Source of the DNA: Planctomycetota bacterium
GTDB taxonomy: Bacteria > Planctomycetota > Phycisphaerae > WQYP01
Assembly: GCA_021852245.1 (NCBI GenBank)
Contig: JAJZNY010000477.1
Location: 1 to 5,305, forward strand
Direction: 5' to 3'
Length of the DNA: 5,305 nucleotides
The number at the start of each line of letters is the position of its first letter. Positions within the stretch are counted from its first letter, which is position 1. The notes below the pieces were generated by a model. That model was not told where the DNA came from. It searched no databases and saw nothing but the letters and a program-made list of their open reading frames with translations. This document shows, piece after piece, positions 1-5,305 of this stretch. Both the position numbers and the translations under genes were made by a program.

Positions 1-1
1 T

Positions 2-1321
2 TACAAGGATGAAATCTTTGAAAATCTGCATCGGGAGGAGACGAACTGGCTATCGAGTCACCCCTGTCTGACCGAGCGCATCGAGAATATCCGTGACATC
101 GATCATGTTCCATCCGTTCGGATCGATGCGCCCGGCACCCGGTTACTTGCGGATTTCCGCGCCATCTGTCGTCGGCGAACCCACGAATTCTATGATCAGC
201 GGCTGGGTGAAGTGCGGAAGAGCGTTGCCGTGATCAGTGCAAAAGAACTTGCGGCGGAGCGCATCGAGAACCGACGGGGCCAGGCGCGTGTTCGGCGTTA
301 TTTTCGTACCGGCGTGGGACCTTCGCGACGGATCCTGCTGGAGAGCGAAATTCTGAAACGATCGGGTCATGTCGATGCAGCGCCTGCGCAGCTGCGGGAA
401 ATACGCACGGCCGTGCTTGCCATGCAGGAACAGTTGGATATTCAGAGCGGACCGGAGCTTGAGTATCTGACAAGAATTCGCACGATTAACCGTGGTTACA
501 TCCATGCCGTGGAGCAATTGCTCTCGATGGTCCGGAGGGCGCATCGGCATGCGAATCTCCGGGGTATTAAGCGCTGGCGCCGGCATTTGATTCGTGATGC
601 TGAGAAGATTGAAGAACGTATCAGCGAACTGGGTGAAATCATCGGTCGGCTCGATGCCCTCTCGCGACGTCGGCTTGAACTGGTCATGTTGCTGCTGCAT
701 TCCCCCGTTTCCATGAAGCCGGGCGTCAACATATCGCGGCTGCGATCACGGGCGGCCGCCATTGCCCGCAGGGTGGACGCAGTTGAACCCGTTGCGGGCC
801 TGGTGGTGAAGATGAGGGAGCGCGTCAACACGCTCGAGGTTTTCTGCCGGGATTTTTCGCCGGGGATCCGAAAGGTGCTGGCGGAACCGATCCATATGAC
901 TTCCAAGGCGCTGGTGGAAGATATCACCGAATTCTGCCGTCAATTCAGCACGCGGCCTGAACTCATCAAGATGGTGAAAGAGCAGGCGGCGATCGGACGG
1001 ATAATGCCTCAGGCGGTAGCCGATCCTACCAAGCTGGGCGAATTGCGCCGATGTGCCCGGGCTGCATGGAATTATCTCAATCCGATTGTCGAAAAATTGC
1101 AGGCCAAAACGGCGGGTCTTGCCGAGGATGTGGAATCGGCACTCGGGCTCGATATTCTGCCCGAACCGCCCCGCGAACTGGAATCGCGGCGCGAGAAATA
1201 CCGCCGGGAAACATTGAAGAGGGATCGGAAATACTGGCTGGTGAACGGACTTCGTGCGGCGGGCGGTCTTACGGTCCTGATCTTCATTATCTACCTCGTC
1301 ATGCATGCACACGCCCGCTGA
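2..1321 (+). CDS. M48-family metalloprotease, C-terminal part (partial at the left edge), with C-terminal membrane anchor
   Basis: The reading frame is open from base 2 to the TGA at 1319-1321, giving 439 visible residues. The GTG at 212 is therefore only an internal codon, and the real start lies left of the window. Visible residues 18-30 (SSHPCLTERIENI) match the 'HPxxxxRI' block that follows the catalytic domain in M48 zinc peptidases. Next comes a segment (about 43-69, APGTRLLADF then FYDQRLG) that I recall from M48 proteins with long C-terminal extensions. Residues about 75-410 are charged and largely helical, rich in Arg and Glu, with no motif I recognise. The last 22 or so residues contain a hydrophobic stretch (GGLTVLIFIIYLVM), probably one membrane helix with a very short tail. 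The HExxH zinc motif would lie outside the window, so catalytic competence cannot be judged. By family this would be membrane protein quality control or processing. The assignment rests mainly on the HP..RI block and is moderately secure. Confidence 0.72.
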   Translation, partial: YKDEIFENLHREETNWLSSHPCLTERIENIRDIDHVPSVRIDAPGTRLLADFRAICRRRTHEFYDQRLGEVRKSVAVISAKELAAERIENRRGQARVRRYFRTGVGPSRRILLESEILKRSGHVDAAPAQLREIRTAVLAMQEQLDIQSGPELEYLTRIRTINRGYIHAVEQLLSMVRRAHRHANLRGIKRWRRHLIRDAEKIEERISELGEIIGRLDALSRRRLELVMLLLHSPVSMKPGVNISRLRSRAAAIARRVDAVEPVAGLVVKMRERVNTLEVFCRDFSPGIRKVLAEPIHMTSKALVEDITEFCRQFSTRPELIKMVKEQAAIGRIMPQAVADPTKLGELRRCARAAWNYLNPIVEKLQAKTAGLAEDVESALGLDILPEPPRELESRREKYRRETLKRDRKYWLVNGLRAAGGLTVLIFIIYLVMHAHAR

Positions 1322-1426
1322 ACCCCTTTGATTTTGATCAGCTTGCCGGTTTGATCGCTCAGCGGGGGCCTTACCGCAGTCGCGGCGTCCGAGCGGATGG
1401 TCGACGGAAGGGGGAAACGGGGATGG

Positions 1427-1450
1427 AAAAAAACGCCGGTGCCAAAAAAA
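1427..1450 (-). terminator. Possible U-rich termination site downstream of tRNA-Gln
   Basis: Read on the minus strand, the base after the tRNA discriminator is a C. It is followed by seven T (1450-1444), a GC-rich decamer (1443-1434), and seven more T (1433-1427). No separate hairpin lies between the tRNA and the first T-run; the paired acceptor and T arms of the tRNA would be the only preceding structure. This is a weak call, made because the twin T7 runs are distinctive in GC-rich surroundings. Confidence 0.35.
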
Positions 1451-1451
1451 G

Positions 1452-1522
1452 CTCGGGGGCCTGGATTCGAACCAGGACAAGCAGAACCAAAATCTGCTGT
1501 GCTACCGTTACACCACCCCCGA
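1452..1522 (-). tRNA. trnQ: tRNA-Gln(UUG)
   Basis: The minus strand folds into a complete 71-nt cloverleaf. The acceptor arms are TCGGGGG / CCCCCGA with discriminator G. The D stem is GTGT/GCAC around AACGGTA, which has the conserved GG. The anticodon stem is GCAGA/TCTGC around the loop TTTTGGT, so the anticodon at positions 34-36 is TTG, which reads CAA glutamine codons. The variable loop is TTGT, and the T arm is CCTGG-TTCGAAT-CCAGG with the canonical TTCGAAT. The bases after the discriminator are C-T-T, so CCA is not encoded and must be added by CCA nucleotidyltransferase. The gene stands alone and points opposite to both protein-coding neighbours. Confidence 0.96.
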
Positions 1523-1544
1523 AGAGGAACATGCAGGACGCGAA

Positions 1545-1572
1545 ATTATAGCCTCTTGAGAGGCATTGTGCA
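1545..1572 (-). promoter_or_regulatory. Sigma70-type promoter of tRNA-Gln
   Basis: On the minus strand a perfect -10 hexamer TATAAT lies at 1550-1545. With a 16-base spacer, the hexamer TGCACA (1572-1567) matches 4 of 6 bases of the TTGACA -35 consensus. Transcription would begin near 1537-1538, about 15 bases before the mature 5' end at 1522, leaving a short leader for RNase P to remove. The -10 is strong evidence; the -35 is only fair. The spacer consists largely of a palindrome, annotated separately. Confidence 0.7.
1551..1564. repeat. Inverted repeat GCCTCT-tg-AGAGGC in the tRNA promoter spacer
   Basis: Two perfect 6-base arms (1551-1556 and 1559-1564) are separated by two bases. They sit exactly between the proposed -35 and -10 of the tRNA-Gln promoter. 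This could be an operator for a dimeric regulator, or a chance palindrome. No protein that would bind it can be named from the window. Confidence 0.45.
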
Positions 1573-1707
1573 TGCAGCACGCATGGCCTTCGGCGGCACG
1601 CGGAGGGCAATGATTGCCAAAATAGCGGGGGCGGCTGAGTTGCCGAAGGTATCACGGCCTGTCGTGCAACTGAGGCAGGCCGTATTACCGCCGAATTGTC
1701 GGCAGGA

Positions 1708-3273
1708 ATGATCCTTTCGCACCGCGAGGCCCGAAAAACAAAAAGTTGGGTACCGCTCATCCGGCAAGATTGGGGGATGGAATTCAGCGGATTTACGAAC
1801 CGCAAACCGATGTGGATGCCGCCGGGGGCCAATCCGCGTATATTGGTTTTGATGCTCAGCACCGCAGATGACAGATCGGTCGTGATCCAAGCCCTGCTCC
1901 GGGAGGGGGGATGCGTATCGGCTGCGGATATTATTTCGGCCAGTGCGCCGGCACGCCTTGATATCTCCGGCTCTCTGGCGGCGCATACCGGCGGGGTGGT
2001 GGCGCAGTGCACGGTGTCGCTGCGGGCGACGGCTGCGGTAGCACCGCGCCACGATCGCCGCTTTCGCATGTTCAATTGCGCCTCGCAGCATGAATCGGAG
2101 AGTCACACTGAATATTCCATGCAGGACCTGATAGAGATTCTCCAGAGCCATGATCCGCCTCGGTCCGGCGCATGGAAGGAAGGTTCACCTTCCATCGGGT
2201 TCGACTTGGCGATTTCGCTGCTGCGCCGGATTGTCGCGCCCGCCGATCTGGGCGATTCCCGCTGGTCACACGGTTTATCGATCGGTATCCGCAACGGCAT
2301 CGGTCTGAGTGGATCGACCGCCGCTGCCACCGCCATCTCCGTCGCACTGGCCCAATGCCTGTCGGAGTACCATCATCTCCCGGCGAGTCCGCTGGACAAG
2401 GCTTCCATGGCGGCCAGTGCTCTGCGGGAGATCGGGCTTTTTCAGGCCCATACGGTTGACGCCCTGACGGCCCTGTGTGCGCCGGGTGGATCGGTATTAA
2501 ATCTGCTCCGCTACCGGTGCCAGCCGCATCAGTTGCTGGGGCAGATACCCCTTGCATCTGATCTGCAGTTGCTGGCGATTGAAATGACAGACGGCCGCAC
2601 GGATGCGCCGGAGGCTGCGCGACGTGTGCTCCTTGCCGGCGCAATGGGGTTGCGTGCCATTGAAACGGTGTATCGCGATCTCGGGCAGCAACCCAATACC
2701 GGCGGGTATCTGGGAAATATTTCGCCGGGCCTCTACAAGCGCTATTTCCGTGCGCTGCTGGCGCGGCGTATCCGCGGTCGTGATTTTATCCGCACGTATG
2801 GTGAACTGCCGGGTTATGTGATCGATCCGGACCATCTCTACCATATGCGTGCGGCGGTGGATCATCTGATCGGTGAAGGGGAATATGCTGAGAACTTTCT
2901 GCAGGTGATGGAGGAGCTGGCACCGAATTCAGCTGAACCACTGACCGGTCCGGCGCGTATATTAACTGCACAGAGAGCGGGAAGACTGCTGTTGGCGTCG
3001 CAACACAGCTATCGGCTTCGATTGGGACTCTCCTCTCCGGGCGCCGATTGGATCATTGCCCGGTTGACCGATGCCGCCGCCGGACGCAGCGCCTACGGAG
3101 CGCGGGTGACGGAGGTTGGCGATGGACGGTTGGTCGTCGTCCTGCTGCCGAATTCAACTATGGCGACCGACCACCTGTTGGGAGTGATCTCAGAATATGG
3201 CCGCGAATTCGGAACCTACCCCCGCGTTTACCGAATCGACGCTGCCGGAAGTGCCGGAACTCTGCTCAACTGA
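1708..3273 (+). CDS. GHMP-superfamily kinase-like protein, related to the L-arabinokinase / galactokinase branch, divergent active site
   Basis: Numbering is from the ATG at 1708 (521 aa). Motif 1 at 79-96 reads SAPARLDISGSLAAHTGG, aligning with the RAPGRLDVMGG..ADYSG block of plant L-arabinokinase (ARA1) and with galactokinase GRxNLIGEHTDY. Motif 2, the phosphate loop, is GIGLSGSTAAATA at 197-209. A candidate catalytic Asp is D251 in HTVDALTAL, where the family has MDQ. Residues about 332-391 (YLGNISP..Y...Y, then IDP...Y) and the HSYRLRLGLSSPGAD stretch near 433-447 follow the ARA1 kinase half. Motif 3, usually GGGSGG, is TEVGDGRLV at 468-476 and is degenerate. The Asp of motif 1 that contacts sugar is Ala. 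The protein may phosphorylate an unusual substrate or be a pseudokinase. The start is uncertain: TTG 1696 and ATGs at 1777, 1810, 1816 and 1852 are also in frame, and none has a good Shine-Dalgarno. Homology begins near 1933. Its 3' end overlaps the next gene. Confidence 0.8.
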   Translation: MILSHREARKTKSWVPLIRQDWGMEFSGFTNRKPMWMPPGANPRILVLMLSTADDRSVVIQALLREGGCVSAADIISASAPARLDISGSLAAHTGGVVAQCTVSLRATAAVAPRHDRRFRMFNCASQHESESHTEYSMQDLIEILQSHDPPRSGAWKEGSPSIGFDLAISLLRRIVAPADLGDSRWSHGLSIGIRNGIGLSGSTAAATAISVALAQCLSEYHHLPASPLDKASMAASALREIGLFQAHTVDALTALCAPGGSVLNLLRYRCQPHQLLGQIPLASDLQLLAIEMTDGRTDAPEAARRVLLAGAMGLRAIETVYRDLGQQPNTGGYLGNISPGLYKRYFRALLARRIRGRDFIRTYGELPGYVIDPDHLYHMRAAVDHLIGEGEYAENFLQVMEELAPNSAEPLTGPARILTAQRAGRLLLASQHSYRLRLGLSSPGADWIIARLTDAAAGRSAYGARVTEVGDGRLVVVLLPNSTMATDHLLGVISEYGREFGTYPRVYRIDAAGSAGTLLN

Positions 3274-4288
3274 TTCTTCATATGCAACGGGGGCAACCGC
3301 TTCGGATATTGACCGCCGATATGCGGGTGTCGGCGAATCGGAATTTATTCAAACGCCGGCCGTGATGGCCCATCTCAACTGCGCTCGGCTGGATAACGGC
3401 CACGTTCATTACTGCGCAGCGGGGCGGATCGGTTTTGCATTGGGAAGTCCGGTTGCTGCGCCGGATTCCCTGCGGGCGGCTGCGGCTGAATTTGACGCCC
3501 GTCTGGCGGAGCGTCGGATGCGCAGCGTCTATTTTGGGGTCGAAGAGATGCAGGCACGGCGCCTGGCCGCGGGCCGCCGACAACTGCTGATTGGGTCACA
3601 GCCGATTCTCACCTCCACGGCATGGGGGGATATTAAATCTCGATCGTCGGGACTGCGGGCGCAGATCCGCCGCGGCATGCGGAGTATACGGATCATTCCC
3701 ATTTCGTCCGACCCTCACCCCTATGTCGTGTCCATGGCCAACTGCCTGGACGCATGGCTGGCCGCGCGGCCAGCCCCGCCGATGGGATTCGCAGCCGATG
3801 CACGTCTCTCCATCCACGTCACGGCATTCCATCGAATCTATGCCGCCGTTGATGACACGGGCGGCGTGCAGGCGTATTTGTGCCTTTCGGCGGTGCGCAG
3901 GGGCAGCAAATATCTGGCCGAGCATATCATTCGCCGTCCTGATGCGCCCAATGGAGTCATCGAGGCCCTGATCGACCATCTGTTCTCGCATCAGGTTATC
4001 CGAGCCGAGGCCCAGCTTTCACTGGGGCTCGTGGCGCTCAGTGAGCGGTATTTGGAAACTTCGCATCTGAATCCGCGATCATTCCGATTGATGCGCTGGC
4101 TGGCCCGGAATCTGGGAAATCGTGCGTATCGGTTCCGCTCTCTGGAGCAGTTTCGCCGCCGCCTCTGTCCCCTGCCATGGTCGCCGGTGTTTCTGCTGGC
4201 AGATTCTGATCTGCCCCTGCCGTCACTGGCCGTGGGTTTGGTGCGGCTATTTTTTCGGCCCGTGCGGGTGCCCCGATTCACCGCGTGA
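3197..4288 (+). CDS. DUF2156 (MprF C-terminal / lysyl-PG-synthase C-terminal-like, GNAT-fold) protein
   Basis: The ATG at 3197 gives 363 aa and sits 12 bases after GGAG, overlapping the preceding gene by 77 bases in another frame. An in-frame ATG at 3365 is the alternative start. After a Ser/Thr/Glu-rich, probably unstructured leader (1-45), the DUF2156 landmarks appear in order: GSPV (83-86, family GDPV), VYFGV (111-115), SGLRAQIRRG (151-160), the IIRRPDAPNGVIEALID block (244-260), LSLGLVALS (274-282), and a closing FRSLEQFRRR..P.WSPVFLL segment (313-334). The last corresponds to the 'F.GL..FK.KF.P.W.P.YL' ending of the family. In MprF this double-GNAT domain moves an amino acid from aminoacyl-tRNA to a phospholipid; here there is no integral-membrane domain, so the protein should be soluble. 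The acceptor and donor are unknown. Tight coupling to the GHMP-like gene suggests a shared pathway. The 3' end overlaps the convergent methyltransferase gene by 42 bases. Confidence 0.82.
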   Translation: MAANSEPTPAFTESTLPEVPELCSTDSSYATGATASDIDRRYAGVGESEFIQTPAVMAHLNCARLDNGHVHYCAAGRIGFALGSPVAAPDSLRAAAAEFDARLAERRMRSVYFGVEEMQARRLAAGRRQLLIGSQPILTSTAWGDIKSRSSGLRAQIRRGMRSIRIIPISSDPHPYVVSMANCLDAWLAARPAPPMGFAADARLSIHVTAFHRIYAAVDDTGGVQAYLCLSAVRRGSKYLAEHIIRRPDAPNGVIEALIDHLFSHQVIRAEAQLSLGLVALSERYLETSHLNPRSFRLMRWLARNLGNRAYRFRSLEQFRRRLCPLPWSPVFLLADSDLPLPSLAVGLVRLFFRPVRVPRFTA

Positions 4289-5023
4289 TGCGGGTGGTGT
4301 CGGAGCGAGTGTCTTTTTGAATATCATTAAATAATTAAATCCACGGAGAAAGAAATTGCCCCGGATCGCCTCGGTCTGCCAATGACTGCGGTTGAGCTTT
4401 CGATTATGACGAACCACCGCCACAATATCCACCGGATCGAATCGCTGCCGCAGAATTGAAAAGAGTTCAAACCCAATCGGCATGAACGGCCGCCCTTTTT
4501 TGAACGAATCACTCACATAAAGAGCCAGATATCGCCGGGGTTTGAGCACGCGATCGAGTTCGGAAAATACCTCCCCCATCGCACGGTAATACGGATTCTC
4601 CGCCGAAGGATCATCGGTGGGGGCGGCATCGAGCTTGCCGATACACCGACGATCGTCCGAGTAGGTCACATGCGTGCTGTACGGAGGATCAATAAATACA
4701 AAATCAACCGTGGCATTCTTAAGCGGAAGGTGCCTCGCATCAGATTGCCGTATATCCGGCCGCGTGGGGGCCAGATCAAAACCAAGGGGTATCCGCTCGA
4801 GTTCGGTGGCAACATCGATCGTGGTACCGCTGCCGCACATCGGGTCCAGAACGGTATCACCTGCGCGGGTATAGCGCTGGAGAAGATTCCAGATAACCCA
4901 GGCGGGCGTGGCACCGAGAAACCCCGTATCGCCGTGTGGTGTGGTACCGTAATCCTGTGATGGATATTCCCACAGGGTGGTTGGCTCAATTCGCAGGGGT
5001 GGTTTCGGGTTTCGGGGTTTCAT
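4247..5023 (-). CDS. Stand-alone amino-group (N6-adenine or N4-cytosine type) DNA methyltransferase
   Basis: This is a 258-aa protein from the ATG at 5023-5021 to the TAG at 4249-4247. Residues 17-52 (LWEYPSQDYGTT, then TPAWVIWNLLQRYT) form the lead-in typical of COG0863-type methylases. The AdoMet-binding motif I is VLDPMCGSGTT (58-68), an acidic motif II region lies at GFDLAP (81-86), and the catalytic motif IV is FIDPPY (110-115). Residues 164-172 (RYLALYVSD) and the FFLRGFNYLMIFKK end (224-237) complete the Rossmann-like fold. Motif I precedes motif IV, with no long target-recognition domain between or after them. No endonuclease gene is nearby, so this looks like an orphan methylase; the recognition site cannot be read from sequence. 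RNA methylation is a possible alternative because DPMCGSGT also occurs in THUMP-type RNA methylases, but no THUMP domain is present. The last 13 or so residues are a hydrophilic tail encoded opposite the DUF2156 3' end. Confidence 0.85.
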   Translation of the reverse strand: MKPRNPKPPLRIEPTTLWEYPSQDYGTTPHGDTGFLGATPAWVIWNLLQRYTRAGDTVLDPMCGSGTTIDVATELERIPLGFDLAPTRPDIRQSDARHLPLKNATVDFVFIDPPYSTHVTYSDDRRCIGKLDAAPTDDPSAENPYYRAMGEVFSELDRVLKPRRYLALYVSDSFKKGRPFMPIGFELFSILRQRFDPVDIVAVVRHNRKLNRSHWQTEAIRGNFFLRGFNYLMIFKKTLAPTPPASRGESGHPHGPKK

Positions 5024-5043
5024 AGATCATGTACCATGTTTTG

Positions 5044-5111
5044 GCTGCCGCTAGCGTTCGCGGGAACGGCATATCGGCGGGGGCCGCGCCGGCCGCCGCT
5101 ACGCCGGAACG
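5044..5111. repeat. GC-rich intergenic inverted and imperfect direct repeats
   Basis: The 124-base spacer between the two minus-strand genes holds several structures. One inverted repeat has arms CGTTC (5055-5059) and GAACG (5064-5068). A second has arms CGGCGG (5075-5080) and CCGCCG (5093-5098), with further pairing possible inside. An imperfect direct repeat starts with GCCGCTA at 5047 and again at 5095, both ending in GGAACG (5063-5068 and 5106-5111). Neither hairpin is followed by a T-run on either strand, so they are not standard intrinsic terminators. A small dispersed repeat or an mRNA 3' structure for the YajQ transcript is possible. Confidence 0.45.
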
Positions 5112-5147
5112 AAGATTCTCTCCGCTCCAGAACATCCCGCCGGACCG

Positions 5148-5305
5148 TCAGCGGAAATTGGTAAACTGCACGGGCACTGCCGGCGGCCGCGCCTTGAGTG
5201 CCGCGATAATCGCCTGCAGATCGTCAATTTTGGGTCCCGCCACCCGCAGCGTTTCCCCCTGGATCGAGACATTGACTTTCAGCCCCATGTCTTTGATCTG
5301 CTGCT
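5148..5305 (-). CDS. yajQ: YajQ-family nucleotide-binding protein, C-terminal fragment (partial at the right edge)
   Basis: The minus strand encodes the last 51 residues of a YajQ protein, ending at the TGA at 5150-5148. The fragment contains the family's C-terminal pattern: an IKDMGLKVNVSIQGETLRV strand-turn-strand, then G.K.DDLQAIIAALKA, and the characteristic final QFTNFR (family QF.NFR). The start and the N-terminal half lie beyond the right edge. YajQ proteins of about 160 aa have a tandem ferredoxin-like (RNP-like) fold. E. coli YajQ binds nucleotides and RNA, and Xanthomonas homologues are c-di-GMP effectors, so the exact ligand here is open. It is on the same strand as the methyltransferase gene 124 bases downstream and may share its transcript. 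Confidence 0.9.
   Translation of the reverse strand, partial: QQIKDMGLKVNVSIQGETLRVAGPKIDDLQAIIAALKARPPAVPVQFTNFR

Noticed and set aside
212..214. GTG as start codon of the first gene
   Set aside because: The same frame stays open to base 2, and the upstream residues carry the M48 'HP....RI' block, so this is an internal Val codon of a truncated gene.
1322..1430. Intrinsic terminator after the M48 gene
   Set aside because: No convincing stem followed by T residues is present on the plus strand; the nearby homopolymers are A-runs on this strand.
1051..1551. Plus-strand open frame spanning the M48 3' end and the tRNA
   Set aside because: It overlaps the M48 coding region in another frame and then reads across the antisense strand of a tRNA; it has no recognisable protein pattern.
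1902..1961. Strong GGAGG followed by ATG 1911
   Set aside because: It is out of frame with the GHMP-like gene and opens only 16 codons. It is probably a by-product of Arg-Glu-Gly-Gly codons.
1371..2151. Long minus-strand open frames across the tRNA and the 5' part of the GHMP-like gene
   Set aside because: They run through the tRNA-Gln gene or lie opposite the GHMP frame, show Arg/Pro/Ser-rich translations typical of GC-rich antisense frames, and match no family I recognise.
1452..4288. Functional link between the tRNA-Gln gene and the aminoacyl-tRNA-using DUF2156 family
   Set aside because: MprF-type enzymes use mainly Lys- or Ala-tRNA, the tRNA is on the opposite strand with its own promoter, and a GHMP-like gene lies between. 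Proximity alone is not evidence.
1..5305. Mobile element, CRISPR array or defence island
   Set aside because: No transposase or integrase, no regularly spaced repeats, no terminal inverted repeats and no restriction or toxin gene is visible. The methylase stands alone, and no duplication was seen around the tRNA end that would suggest an attachment site.

Overview
The window reads like ordinary chromosome from a GC-rich bacterium (upper fifties percent GC by eye). Two things make a Planctomycetota / PVC-type origin plausible: the M48 peptidase with a large C-terminal extension, and the methyltransferase family. Gene starts also have weak or no Shine-Dalgarno sequences, and the tRNA does not encode its CCA end. 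This assignment comes from remembered family resemblance, not from a marker gene, so it is tentative.

Layout. (1) From the left edge to 1321 (+) is the 3' part of an M48-family metalloprotease gene, ending in a long helical domain and a single C-terminal membrane segment. (2) From 1322 to about 1707 no protein gene is supported. This stretch holds a tRNA-Gln(UUG) gene on the minus strand with its own promoter. (3) From about 1708 to 4288 (+) lie two overlapping genes. The first is a GHMP-superfamily protein resembling the kinase half of plant L-arabinokinase, with an altered sugar site and a degenerate third motif. The second is a soluble DUF2156 (MprF C-terminal-like, GNAT-fold) protein. (4) From 5023 down to 4247 (-) is a small stand-alone DNA methyltransferase with DPMCGSGTT and DPPY motifs. 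It is convergent with the DUF2156 gene and overlaps its 3' end by 42 bases. (5) A 124-base spacer follows, with GC-rich inverted and direct repeats. (6) From 5148 to the right edge (-) is the C-terminus of a YajQ-family nucleotide-binding protein.

How the parts relate. The GHMP-like gene and the DUF2156 gene are the only clearly linked unit. Their overlap indicates co-transcription and probably coupled translation, so a two-protein pathway is a reasonable hypothesis: a small-molecule kinase or pseudokinase plus an acyl- or aminoacyl-transferase. Its substrate cannot be read from the sequence. YajQ and the methyltransferase share a strand and may be co-transcribed, with no obvious functional link. 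There is no sign of a mobile element, CRISPR array, phage module or restriction enzyme partner. The most unusual item is the divergent GHMP protein paired with DUF2156.
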